From JBMOPD01 sp049323615 (GTDB lineage: Bacteria > Bacillota > Desulfotomaculia > Desulfotomaculales > Desulfocucumaceae): a stretch of 64,000 nucleotides of DNA. The notes beneath the pieces were generated by a model. That model had not been told where the DNA came from. It was given only the letters and a program-made list of their open reading frames with translations, and did no database searches. Made by a program: the position numbers and the translations under genes. Positions 32,021-40,592 of the stretch are shown here, in pieces; the stretch's first letter is position 1, and each line of letters opens with the position of its first letter. The stretch lies in assembly GCA_049323615.1 (NCBI GenBank), contig JBMOPD010000035.1, positions 1 through 64,000 on the forward strand. Direction: 5' to 3'.

Positions 32021-35000
32021 TTGGCTGTGCAAAACAATTCCGGTTCTACCACCGAAAAAATACTGGGATCCGTCCTGGTGGTGGGGGCGGGCATCAGCGG
32101 CATGCAGTCGGCCCTCGACCTGGCCGAAATGGGATACAAGGTTTACCTGGTGGAAAAATCCCCGGCCATCGGCGGCCGCATGCCCATGCTGGATAAAACC
32201 TTCCCCACCAACGACTGCTCCATGTGCATACTTTCTCCCAAGCTGGTGGAATGCGGCCGGCACCGCAATATTGAAATATTTACGCTGTCTGAAATATCGG
32301 ACTTCAGGGGCGAGCCGGGCAATTTCACCGTGACCATAAAAATGCATCCCCGCTTTGTGGACCAGGACAGGTGCACGGGCTGCGGATCCTGCGCCGAGAA
32401 ATGTCCCGTTAAAGCGGACGACGCCTTCAACCAGGGCCTGGGTCAGCGGAAAGCCATCTACAAGCTTTATCCCCAGGCCTATCCCAACGCCTATGTCATA
32501 GACCGGGAGAAATGCCTGCGCCTTAAAAATCCCAAGGCCTGCGGAAAATGCCTGAAGGCCTGCCAGGCCGGCGCCATCGACCATACAATGGCGGAAAAGA
32601 CCGCTCAAGTGAAGGTCGGCGCGGTGGTCATGTGCCCCGGCTTCGAGCTTTTCGACGCCGAACTGCGGGGCGAATACGGCTACGGCGTTTACCAGAACGT
32701 GATCACCAGCCTGCAGTTCGAGCGCATGCTGAGCGCCTCGGGCCCCTACCAGGGCCACCTGCAGCGCCCCTCGGACGGAAAGGAACTGAAAAAGATCGCC
32801 TTCATCCAGTGCGTGGGCTCCCGGGACATCACCAACAACCAGGGCTACTGCTCGTCGGTCTGCTGCATGTACGCCACCAAGGAAGCCGTCATCGCCAAGG
32901 AGCACGTGCCCGGCCTGGAAGTGACCATCTTCTGCATGGACGTGCGGGCCTTCGGCAAGGACTTTGAAAAATATTACAACCGGGCCAGGGACAACTACGG
33001 CGTCCGCTATGTGAAATGCATGATCTCGGCGGTGAAAGAGCTGCAGCAGACCAATAACCTGAGGCTTTCTTACCGCACTCCGGACGGCGGAATGACCGAG
33101 GAAGAGTTTGACATGGTGGTTTTGTCCGTGGGCCTCAAGCCGGCCCCGGGCGTCAAGGAAATGGCCCGGGTGATGAAACTGCCCCTTAACCGGTACAACT
33201 TTTGCCAGACGGAAGCCTTTTCGGGTGTGCGCACCATGCGGCCCGGCGTTTACGTGGCCGGCGTTTTCAGCGGCCCCAAGGACATACCGGAAACCGTCAT
33301 GCAGGCCAGCGCGGCGGCGGGTGACTGCGCGGCCTTCCTGGCCCCGGCCCGCAATACACTGATCAGCGAAAAGGAATTCCCCCCGGAGCTGGATGTTGCC
33401 GGGGATCACCCCCGCATAGGGGTCTTTGTCTGCCACTGCGGCATAAACATCGGCAGCGTGGTCAACGTGCCGAAAGTGGTGGCCCACGCCGGTACCCTTC
33501 CCGGTGTGGTATTCGCCGATGAAAAGCTGTACGCCTGCTCCCAGGACAGCCAGTTCGCCATAAAGGAACTGATCAGGAAACACAATCTCAACCGCGTCGT
33601 GGTGGCTTCCTGCAGCCCCCGGACCCACAAGCCCCTTTTCCAGGAAACGGTGCGCGACGCCGGTTTAAACCGGCACCTTTTTGAAATGGCCAACATCCGG
33701 GACCAGTGTTCCTGGGTGCACCAGAACGAGCCGGAAAAGGCCACCGCAAAAGCCATCGACCTGGTTGAAATGGCGGTCAAAAAGGCCTTTACCCTGGCCC
33801 CCATCAATTCCATAGTGGTTGATGTAACCCCCTCCTGCCTGGTGGTGGGCGGGGGCGTCTCGGGGATGAACGCCGCCCTGTGCCTGGCGGACCAGGGCTA
33901 CCGGGTGCACCTGGTGGAGGCGGCGGATAGGCTGGGAGGCCTGGCCCTGAGGATGGGCCAGGGTCTTAACGGCGAGGACATAAAGGGCTACCTGGAAGAA
34001 ATAACGGCCCGGGTCAGCAATCATCCACTCATAGATGTGCACTTGAACCGCCGGGTGGCCGGGTTTTCCGGGTATGTGGGGAATTTCACCTCGGTGCTGA
34101 CCGAAGGAACGGAAATCCGGCACGGCGCCGCCATCATAGCCACCGGAGCACAGGAACTGAAGCCCACTGAGTGCATGTACGGCCGTCATCCCGGTGTGCT
34201 TACCCAGATGGGGCTGGACGAGGCCATCGGGGCCGGAGACCCCCGCCTGCGCAGCGCCAGGACCGTGGTGATGATCCAGTGCGTCGGCTCCAGGAACGAT
34301 GAGCGCCCCTACTGCAGCAGGATTTGCTGCACCAAAACCATGAAGCTGGCCCTGAAGTTGAAAGAAATAAACCCCTCTGTAAACATTGTGGTGCTGTACA
34401 GGGATATCAGGACCTACGGGTTTAACGAGGACCTGTACCGGGAGGTCCGCACCAGGGGAGTGTTTTTCATCCGGTACCAGGAGGACCGCAGGCCTGTGGT
34501 CCGGGTGGGAAAGAAAAAAGGCCGGGAAGTTCTCATCGTTTCGGCCACCGACCACATCGTGGGGGAAGACCTGGACATTGAAGCCGACCTGCTGGTGCTG
34601 GCGGCGGCCACGGCGCCGGCCGAAAGCAACGCCGGGCTTTCCCGGTTGTTCAGGGTGCCGCTGAACTCCGACGGGTTCTTTCTTGAGGCCCACATGAAGC
34701 TGCGCCCGGTGGACACTTCCTCCGACGGGATATTTATCTGCGGCCTGGCCCACGGCCCCAAGGGGCTGGACTGCTCCATCATCCAGGGCAAGGCGGCGGC
34801 CGGCCGGGCGGCCACCGTCCTGGGGCGCAAATCCCTTGAATCCAGGGGAATCACCGCCGTGGTGGACCAGGAAAAGTGCGCGGCCTGCCTCACCTGCGTC
34901 CGCCTCTGCCCGTACAGCGCGCCCAAAATCGTGAACCACAGGGCCCAGATAGAGGCGGTGCTGTGCCAGGGCTGCGGCACCTGCGCCGGGGAGTGCCCGA

Positions 35001-35071
35001 ACAAGGCCATAAAACTGCAAGGCTACTCCGATGAGCAGTACAACGCCATGTTAAGTGCTTTAGGCAAATAA
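32021..35071 (+). CDS. hdrA: heterodisulfide reductase subunit A, long form
   Basis: The 1016-residue FAD/Fe-S subunit of the hdrCBA set. The first FAD motif GAGISG is at about 22-27. NDCSMCILSPKLVECGRH retains all three cysteines. CTGCGSCAEKCP and CGKCLKAC follow. The second half begins with CLVVGGGVSGMNAAL, and the C-terminus has CAACLTCVRLCP and CQGCGTCAGECP. The frame opens at 32006, but GGAGG lies 5 nt before TTG 32021. No mvhD follows here. The next gene is the convergent GltD-ferredoxin-MvhD-like fusion, which could supply that function. Confidence 0.94.
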   Translation: MAVQNNSGSTTEKILGSVLVVGAGISGMQSALDLAEMGYKVYLVEKSPAIGGRMPMLDKTFPTNDCSMCILSPKLVECGRHRNIEIFTLSEISDFRGEPGNFTVTIKMHPRFVDQDRCTGCGSCAEKCPVKADDAFNQGLGQRKAIYKLYPQAYPNAYVIDREKCLRLKNPKACGKCLKACQAGAIDHTMAEKTAQVKVGAVVMCPGFELFDAELRGEYGYGVYQNVITSLQFERMLSASGPYQGHLQRPSDGKELKKIAFIQCVGSRDITNNQGYCSSVCCMYATKEAVIAKEHVPGLEVTIFCMDVRAFGKDFEKYYNRARDNYGVRYVKCMISAVKELQQTNNLRLSYRTPDGGMTEEEFDMVVLSVGLKPAPGVKEMARVMKLPLNRYNFCQTEAFSGVRTMRPGVYVAGVFSGPKDIPETVMQASAAAGDCAAFLAPARNTLISEKEFPPELDVAGDHPRIGVFVCHCGINIGSVVNVPKVVAHAGTLPGVVFADEKLYACSQDSQFAIKELIRKHNLNRVVVASCSPRTHKPLFQETVRDAGLNRHLFEMANIRDQCSWVHQNEPEKATAKAIDLVEMAVKKAFTLAPINSIVVDVTPSCLVVGGGVSGMNAALCLADQGYRVHLVEAADRLGGLALRMGQGLNGEDIKGYLEEITARVSNHPLIDVHLNRRVAGFSGYVGNFTSVLTEGTEIRHGAAIIATGAQELKPTECMYGRHPGVLTQMGLDEAIGAGDPRLRSARTVVMIQCVGSRNDERPYCSRICCTKTMKLALKLKEINPSVNIVVLYRDIRTYGFNEDLYREVRTRGVFFIRYQEDRRPVVRVGKKKGREVLIVSATDHIVGEDLDIEADLLVLAAATAPAESNAGLSRLFRVPLNSDGFFLEAHMKLRPVDTSSDGIFICGLAHGPKGLDCSIIQGKAAAGRAATVLGRKSLESRGITAVVDQEKCAACLTCVRLCPYSAPKIVNHRAQIEAVLCQGCGTCAGECPNKAIKLQGYSDEQYNAMLSALGK

Positions 35072-35249
35072 GCAGTGGTAAGCGATAAGTATTCACCTTA
35101 TTAACCAGTTGGAAACAGCAAAGAGGTTTTTAAAAACCATTGCAACCACCCTGGAGACAATAATGGCTGGTTCGGAAACAGTCTGAAGGAATAAAATCGC
35201 TGTAAATTCGCGTTCGATGGTAGTTAGTACAGAACTGTATTCAAAAGAT

Positions 35250-35280
35250 GGGCTGTCGCCTGTTGAAAAGGCGACAGCCC
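35250..35280. terminator. bidirectional terminator hairpin between convergent genes
   Basis: GGGCTGTCGCC and GGCGACAGCCC form a perfect 11-bp stem with a 9-nt loop. The plus-strand flank is TTTGATTT and the minus-strand flank is ATCTTTTG. Its place between hdrA (plus, ends 35071) and the fusion gene (minus, ends 35310) suits termination from both sides. Confidence 0.75.
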
Positions 35281-35309
35281 TTTGATTTACCACTGATAAT
35301 GTTAATTAC

Positions 35310-37433
35310 TCAAGATTGAACAGAAACCTCAAGGCCCTTTATTTCCCGGACAAAATTTAAAATTTCTTCCAGCAGGGAAGGGTTTTCCCCGGCGCGGCGG
35401 AACAGCAGCCGGCCGGGTTCAATGCCTATTTGCCCGGCCAACTCCCGGACGGCGGCAAACTCACTGCCGCTACAGCGGTACCCGCCGGCCAGGCATTCCC
35501 CCTCACCGCAGGCTATGAGGGCCACACCGCCGGCCCCCTGCTCGATGTCATCGAGCACTCTCTGCCGGGAAAGGGCATCGATACTGGGCAGTACGCACAA
35601 CCGTAACCCTGCCGTCTCCGGAGACTGCCGGACAAAGTCCGGCGCAAAATCCTTCCCCGCGACGTATCGGCACACGTACAGTATTACCCGGGCGCCGTCC
35701 CCCCGGCCGGTAATTTTATCCCGGCCCGTTTCCGCCTCAGTTTGCCCGGGCAGCGCTTCCCCGCAAACCGGCCCCACCATTTCAATGGCCCCGGCCGGGC
35801 AGACAGCCGCACAGATCCCGCAGCCCTGGCATTTCTGAACGCTTATTTCGGCCCGCCGGTCTACTTGCGGCACCCCGAAGGGGCACAGTCGGGCGCAGGT
35901 CATGCAGGCGGCGCACTTCCCGGCAATGACCGCCGCCCCCAGGCCGCAGCGCATGCACCGGGCCGATTCCTGCCGGGCCAGGGGCTCGTCGTAGCCTTTT
36001 TCAAATGGCAGGAAGCTCTGCCTGCGCTCCCGGGCCTCCATTACGGGCACCGGCAGCCTCTCCCTTTTTACCACCCGCCGGGCCACCTCACCGGGCAGGG
36101 GTTCAATTACCGGGGTTTGTTCCGGCAGGGAGGGTAAACTGCCTTCCCTTAGGAAGGCCTCCACCGACCGGGCCGCCCTCTGCCCGGAGGCCACGGCGCT
36201 GATGGCCGCCCCCGGGCCGGCGGCCACCTCCCCGCAGGCAAACACGCCCTTTACCGGTGTGGCCAGGGTTTCCCTGTCCACCTGCAGGTTCCCTCTCCCG
36301 TCCAGGGGGATTCCGCTGCCCTCCAGGAACCCCGGGTCTGCCTTCTGGCCCACCGCCACAATGATGGTGTCGGCCTCCAGGGTTTCCCTGGCGCTATCGT
36401 CAAAGGACGGGTTGAACCGCCCCCGGCTGTCGAATACGCTCAACACCTTTTTCACCCGCAGCCCTGTCAGCCGGCCGTCTTCTATCAATGCTTCCTCCGG
36501 CCCCCAGCCGTCCTGGATCCTGACGCCCTCCTCCCGGGCCTCTTCAATCTCCCACACGTGGGCCGGCATTTCCCCGCCGCGCTCCAGGCAGACCGCCACC
36601 ACCCTTTCGGCGCCCTGCCGGACGGCGGTCCGGGCCACATCCATGGCCACGTCACCGCCGCCAATCACCACCACCCGGCGGCCCAAGGGCAGCGGCTTGC
36701 CCAGATTGGCCCCCTGCAGAAAAGGAAGGGCCAGCAGCACCGACGGGTGATCAAATCCCGGCAGCGGCAAATTGCGGCTCAAAGGCAGCCCCGTGGCGAG
36801 GATTACCGCCCGGTACCGCTCACAAAGCAGTTTTATGGTTACATCCCTGCCCACCTCCACACCGCATGCAACGTGCACTCCCTGGCTGATTATGCGCTGA
36901 ACATCCTGGTATACAGCCCCGCGGGGCAGCCTGTAGAGGGGCAGCGAGGCGTAAAAGTGTCCCCCCGGCCGGGGGTGCCTGTCCAGGACGGTTACCGAAA
37001 AGCCGCTCTTGGCCAGCTGCAGGGCCGCCGCCAGCCCGGCGGGCCCGGCCCCCACCACGGCCACGTCACCCCCGGGGAGATTGAATTTATCATCAGTTCC
37101 GGGTCCTGATTTTTCTGCTTTGTTATGATCAGGGCCGGGACAGGCTAAATCCCCGGCATTAGCGGCTTCAACAGCCGGACCGGCGGCCTGCTCCACGGCA
37201 AAGCGCTTCAGGGCGCGGATGCTCAGCGGGGCGTCCACCGCTCCCCGGCGGCACCCTTCCTCGCAGGGGTGCGGGCACACCCAGGCACAGACGGAAGGAA
37301 AGGGGTTCTTATCCGCGATAATGCGAAAGGCTTCCTTATAATTACCCCTGGTAATGGCGTCCAGGTAGCCGCTTACATCGGTGTTTACCGGACACCCTTC
37401 GCTGCAGGGGGGTATGGGTTTAAACACGGCCAA
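35310..37433 (-). CDS. GltD-like NAD(P)H oxidoreductase fused to ferredoxin and MvhD-like domains
   Basis: A 707-residue fusion. Residues 1-75 hold the Fe-S N-terminus of the glutamate-synthase small subunit family (PPCSEGCPVNTDV, CAWVCPHPCEEGC). About 120-460 form the two-nucleotide-binding core (FAD: VVGAGPAGLAAALQL; NAD(P): VIGGGDVAMDVART; FACGEVAAGPGAAI). About 500-570 form a double ferredoxin (CMRCGLGAA, CAACMTCARLCP, CQGCGICAAVCP). About 581-707 resemble MvhD, with ACGEGECLAGGYRCSG matching the CHxGDCHY..SGN region, while the N-terminal CCNWC motif is reduced to VCRY. Expected role: transfer from NAD(P)H towards HdrA. ATG/GTG start next to GGAGAATTAA. Divergent from the DUF169 gene. Confidence 0.85.
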   Translation of the reverse strand: MAVFKPIPPCSEGCPVNTDVSGYLDAITRGNYKEAFRIIADKNPFPSVCAWVCPHPCEEGCRRGAVDAPLSIRALKRFAVEQAAGPAVEAANAGDLACPGPDHNKAEKSGPGTDDKFNLPGGDVAVVGAGPAGLAAALQLAKSGFSVTVLDRHPRPGGHFYASLPLYRLPRGAVYQDVQRIISQGVHVACGVEVGRDVTIKLLCERYRAVILATGLPLSRNLPLPGFDHPSVLLALPFLQGANLGKPLPLGRRVVVIGGGDVAMDVARTAVRQGAERVVAVCLERGGEMPAHVWEIEEAREEGVRIQDGWGPEEALIEDGRLTGLRVKKVLSVFDSRGRFNPSFDDSARETLEADTIIVAVGQKADPGFLEGSGIPLDGRGNLQVDRETLATPVKGVFACGEVAAGPGAAISAVASGQRAARSVEAFLREGSLPSLPEQTPVIEPLPGEVARRVVKRERLPVPVMEARERRQSFLPFEKGYDEPLARQESARCMRCGLGAAVIAGKCAACMTCARLCPFGVPQVDRRAEISVQKCQGCGICAAVCPAGAIEMVGPVCGEALPGQTEAETGRDKITGRGDGARVILYVCRYVAGKDFAPDFVRQSPETAGLRLCVLPSIDALSRQRVLDDIEQGAGGVALIACGEGECLAGGYRCSGSEFAAVRELAGQIGIEPGRLLFRRAGENPSLLEEILNFVREIKGLEVSVQS

Positions 37434-37566
37434 ATTAATTCTCCTTTCCAGCGGTGTGGACGGTTGTCACAAATCGCATATGTATTCAACAATCATTATA
37501 GTTTTTTTAATCGGATTTTGTAAACGGCAATTAAATACAAACGGCAATAAAAAGCCATTATTTTTA

Positions 37567-37593
37567 TTGACGTACTTAACTGTTTAATATAGT
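37567..37593 (+). promoter_or_regulatory. possible promoter of the DUF169 gene
   Basis: TTGACG at 37567-37572 and TATAGT at 37588-37593 are both good hexamers, but their spacing is 15 bp, shorter than the optimal 17, so activity may depend on a regulator. It lies about 70 bp before the ATG, within the 232-bp AT-rich divergent region 37434-37665. Confidence 0.45.
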
Positions 37594-37665
37594 TTTTAAC
37601 TAGCGCCTTCTTAAATTTTCCGGCGGCACATAAACCAAAAATTTATTTTCAAGGGGTGATTTTTT

Positions 37666-38445
37666 ATGGAAAGCAAAATAGCGCAGGCCATTCAAATGAA
37701 ATACTCCCCCGTGGCAGTGGTCTTAACCGACCATAAGCCGGATCAGGCCCTGCAGTTCAAGGAAGGCCGGTGGGGCTGTGTGGTGTCCATGCTGAATGCC
37801 GCCGCCAAGGGGAAAACCACGGTGTTTGACCGGAAAACCTTCGGCTGCCTGGGCGGGGGCACCGGCCTGGGCTTCGGCAACCAGTACGTCAATTTTCCCG
37901 GCGGTATAGAGTATTTCCTGTCCAACGGCAACAAGGAATTGAGCCAGACCGAAGCCGGTAAAAACATTGTAAGAAACCTGCCGGCCCTTGAGCACGGCGA
38001 AGGTTATGTAAAAAGCCCGGAGCTGGCGAAAAAATTCATCGATTCCCTGCCGATGACGGACGTGCCCACCGAATATGTGGTCTTCAAGCCCGTTGAAAAG
38101 CTGTCCGCCGGCGAAACACCCCGGGTTGTGGTTTTCCTGGTCAACCCGGACCAGCTCTCGGCGCTGGTGGTCCTGGCCAATTACGCCCGGGAAACCAACG
38201 AGAATGTGGTGGTCCCCTTCGGCGCAGGCTGCCACAGCGTGTGCATAATCCCCTACCGGGAGGAGAGGGCGGAAAAACCCAGGGCCATCATCGGGCTTAT
38301 TGATATCTCGGCGCGAAAACAGGTGGATAAGGACATACTGTCCTTTACCTTACCCTTTAAGATGTTCCTGGAGATGGAGTCCAATGTCGATGGTAGCTTC
38401 CTGGAAAAGGAAGAGTGGCAAAGGGTGCTGGAGAGAAACAAATAA
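37666..38445 (+). CDS. DUF169 family protein
   Basis: A 259-residue cytosolic protein that matches the DUF169 family: an N-terminal KYSPVAVVLTD, GRWGCVVSMLNAAAKGKT near residues 35-52, FGCLGGGTGLGF near 65-76, and C-terminal PFGAGCHSVCIIPYRE. Three cysteines (about 38, 65 and 187) lie in conserved positions and could bind a metal. The family has no established function but is common in anaerobes near redox genes. ATG behind AGGGGTGAT. Confidence 0.85.
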   Translation: MESKIAQAIQMKYSPVAVVLTDHKPDQALQFKEGRWGCVVSMLNAAAKGKTTVFDRKTFGCLGGGTGLGFGNQYVNFPGGIEYFLSNGNKELSQTEAGKNIVRNLPALEHGEGYVKSPELAKKFIDSLPMTDVPTEYVVFKPVEKLSAGETPRVVVFLVNPDQLSALVVLANYARETNENVVVPFGAGCHSVCIIPYREERAEKPRAIIGLIDISARKQVDKDILSFTLPFKMFLEMESNVDGSFLEKEEWQRVLERNK

Positions 38446-38471
38446 CTTAAGTGCCTGGTACTTAAGTTATT
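38441..38471. repeat. perfect 12-bp inverted repeat overlapping the DUF169 stop
   Basis: AATAACTTAAGT and ACTTAAGTTATT flank a 7-nt centre, GCCTGGT. The left arm contains the TAA stop of the DUF169 gene. There is no T run after it on the plus strand. The TGCCTGGTAC-type core resembles short REP-like elements, but only one copy is seen here. Confidence 0.65.
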
Positions 38472-38487
38472 CACGGAAAATAAATGA

Positions 38488-38523
38488 GGGGCTGTCCCCA
38501 AGGCTTAACATTGGGGCAGCCCC
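38488..38523. terminator. terminator hairpin between DUF169 gene and metF
   Basis: GGGGCTG-T-CCCCAA pairs with TTGGGG-CAGCCCC with one bulged base across a 9-nt loop. On the minus strand the hairpin is followed by TCATTTATTTT, suiting termination of the long metF operon. It can also end the plus-strand DUF169 transcript. Confidence 0.7.
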
Positions 38524-38535
38524 TGTGTATCTTTG

Positions 38536-39468
38536 CTATTCCAGTTCCACCCTGGGCCGCGGGAACAGTCCGCTCCGCTCGACAATCTCGGGTACGACCT
38601 CTTCCCAGGCGATGGCCATGATGTGCACGCCGTGCACTCCATTGACCTTTTCCTTGATGTACTTGATCTGCTCGATGGCCACCTCGATGCCCTCGCGCTT
38701 CTGGTCTTCGGCGTTTTTCAGGCGCTCCACCAGGGAGTCGGGCACCAGCATGCCGGAAACACCGGTCTGCAGGTACTTGGCCGCCCGCCAGCCCTTCAAA
38801 GGCGTGATGCCGGCCAGGATGTGCACCCGCTGGTCGATTCCCCGCTCCCGCACCATCTCCATGAAGCGCTCAAACCGCTCCATGTCGAAGATGCACTGGG
38901 TCTGGATAAACTCGGCCCCGGCCTCCACCTTCTTCTCCAGGCGGTCCACCCGGAACTCGAAGGGGTCGGCGAAGGGGTTGGCCACCGCGCCGATGAAGAA
39001 CCTCGGCTCGTGCTCCTTGATCTCCTCGCCGGAGAAGAACTTCTTCTCGTCCCGCATCCTCCGCAGCAGGTAGATAAGCTGCATCGAGTCCACGTCGTAG
39101 ACATTCTTGGATGTGGGGTGGTTGCCGAACTTCTGGTGGTCGCCGGACAGGCACAGGACGTTTCTCATGCCCAGGCTGTAGGCCCCCATCAGGTCCGACT
39201 GCATGGCGATCCGGTTCCTGTCCCGGCAGGTCATCTGGACGATGGGCTCGATGCCGCAGTCCAGTATGTGCACGCCGGCCGCTATGCTGCTCATGCGCAC
39301 GATGGCGGTCTGGCAGTCGGTGATGTTGGTGGCGTCCACGTGGTTCACCAGCATGTGGGCGTGGTGCCTTACGCCGTGGGCGGATGCGTGCTTGGGCGGG
39401 CCGATTTCGGCCGTGACCGCGAATTGCCCGCTGTCCAGTATCTTGTGCAGTTTGCTATAATGACTCAC
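38536..39468 (-). CDS. metF: methylene-tetrahydrofolate reductase, catalytic subunit MetF
   Basis: Reduces methylene-THF to methyl-THF (or the reverse), the last step of the methyl branch. The 310-residue protein shows the MTHFR barrel with AEIGPPKHA near residue 22, NITDCQTAIVRM near 49, MTCRDRNRIAMQSDL near 80-95, NVLCLSGDHQ near 104 and FIQTQCIFD near 187. GTG start overlapping the metV stop (GTGA), so the two are translationally coupled. There is no NAD(P)H-binding extension; electrons must come through MetV and the Hdr/Flox proteins encoded upstream. Confidence 0.95.
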   Translation of the reverse strand: MSHYSKLHKILDSGQFAVTAEIGPPKHASAHGVRHHAHMLVNHVDATNITDCQTAIVRMSSIAAGVHILDCGIEPIVQMTCRDRNRIAMQSDLMGAYSLGMRNVLCLSGDHQKFGNHPTSKNVYDVDSMQLIYLLRRMRDEKKFFSGEEIKEHEPRFFIGAVANPFADPFEFRVDRLEKKVEAGAEFIQTQCIFDMERFERFMEMVRERGIDQRVHILAGITPLKGWRAAKYLQTGVSGMLVPDSLVERLKNAEDQKREGIEVAIEQIKYIKEKVNGVHGVHIMAIAWEEVVPEIVERSGLFPRPRVELE

Positions 39469-40133
39469 CCGATCATCACATCCTCCCTGACGGCCCTGCG
39501 CGGCCCGCCGTCCCTGGACGTCGACCAGTCCTTGGGCGGCTGTATCTCCATCAGTTTATCCAGCTTGCCTAACTTTTTCATGCGCTCATAGATCAGGTGC
39601 CAGGCGCAGTCAACGTCCTTGCTTATTTCACACTTGCCGTACTGAGATCCCCCGCAGGGGCCGTTTAAAATACTCTTTGAGCAGCGGATGATGGGGCAGA
39701 TGCCGCCGGTCTTGTGGAGCACGCAATCTCCGCACAGGCCGCACTTCTCCTCCCAGACGCCGTGCACCTTGGACCCGCCGATGAAATTGGTGTTCAGGGC
39801 GGGCACCACCCACTTGTCAAAGCGCTCGGCCAGGTACTGCACGCCCACTCCGCAGGCCAGGGAAATAATGGCATCCGTGTCCTTGACTACACCGTCCAGG
39901 GCTTCCACGTATTCCGGGTCGCACTGGCGGGTGGCGGTGAAGGTCACGGTTTCCAGGGGGTTTCCTTCCAGCCGGCGCATGATGCGCAGGGCCGAGGCCA
40001 GTATTTCGGTCTCCTTTTCACCGCCGGCCAGGCACACCGTTACGCACCCGGCGCAGCCTATGAGGGCCACCTTCTTGCAGCCACTGACCATGGCGGCGAT
40101 ATCCTTGATGGGTTTTTGCTGGGCTATAATCAT
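39465..40133 (-). CDS. metV: methylene-tetrahydrofolate reductase Fe-S/zinc subunit MetV
   Basis: The partner of MetF in acetogen-type reductases. The 222-residue protein has an N-terminal cysteine group (C19, and C27-x2-C30-x3-C34 in IGCAGCVTVC), a central ACGVGVQYLAE and a C-terminal cluster region CGLCGDCVLHKTGGICPIIRC followed by LNGPCGGS. I start at ATG 40133, which overlaps the mvhD stop as ATGA. The frame would allow 8 more residues. Expected to carry electrons to the MetF flavin. Confidence 0.92.
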   Translation of the reverse strand: MIIAQQKPIKDIAAMVSGCKKVALIGCAGCVTVCLAGGEKETEILASALRIMRRLEGNPLETVTFTATRQCDPEYVEALDGVVKDTDAIISLACGVGVQYLAERFDKWVVPALNTNFIGGSKVHGVWEEKCGLCGDCVLHKTGGICPIIRCSKSILNGPCGGSQYGKCEISKDVDCAWHLIYERMKKLGKLDKLMEIQPPKDWSTSRDGGPRRAVREDVMIG

Positions 40134-40591
40134 ACTGTGCCACCTTCTTTCGAGCACCCGCAGCCGCAGCCGCAGCCCACCCCGGTCCTGGTCAGCGGGT
40201 TGGGCCCCAGCTCCCTGATGCGGGCGGTCATCTCATTGGCAATTTCGGCGAAGCGGCCGCCCTGGGCCGAGGAAAGGTTGTACATCTCCAGGCGGTCTCC
40301 GCCGATACCTATCTCGTCCAACAGCTGTTTCACCGCGTTGACGCGTTTTTTGGCCCGGATGTTGCCTTTCAGGAAGTGGCAGTCGCCTTCCATGCAGCCG
40401 GCCACGAACACGCCGTCGGCGCCCTCTTCAAAGGCGTTGAGGATGACGCGGTGGTCGATATTTCCGGAACAGGTCATTTCCACGATTCTTATATTGGGAG
40501 AGTACTGCAGTCGCATCGAACCTGCCAGGTCCGCAGCGGAGTACGCTCAGTAGTGGCAGCAGAAAGCGACGATTTTAGGCTCGAAACTCAC
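40130..40591 (-). CDS. mvhD: selenocysteine-containing MvhD with Sec in the N-terminal cluster motif
   Basis: A 153-residue MvhD. The frame starts at GTG 40591 (AAGGAGG, 9-nt spacing), 1 bp after the hdrA stop. UGA at 40547-40549 is codon 15 and falls in FCCHY-Sec-AYSAADLAG, where the other two MvhD copies have Cys (CNWCSYAGADLAG). The second motif keeps Cys (AGCMEGDCHF). A 17-nt hairpin starts 13 nt after the UGA. Without read-through the product would have only 14 residues, and the remaining frame lacks a start with a good ribosome-binding site. The C-terminus carries an alternating GCGCGCGC stretch. The stop overlaps metV, so it probably delivers electrons from HdrA to MetVF. Confidence 0.87.
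40517..40533 (-). promoter_or_regulatory. bacterial SECIS-like hairpin for mvhD codon 15
   Basis: On the minus strand CGGACCT, loop GGC, AGGTTCG forms a 7-bp stem (one G-U pair), 17 nt in all, starting 13 nt after the UGA at 40549-40547. The sequence is unrelated to the hairpins of the two other mvhD genes, but the size, loop length and spacing are identical, so the structure rather than the sequence is conserved. Confidence 0.78.
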
Positions 40592-40592
40592 C

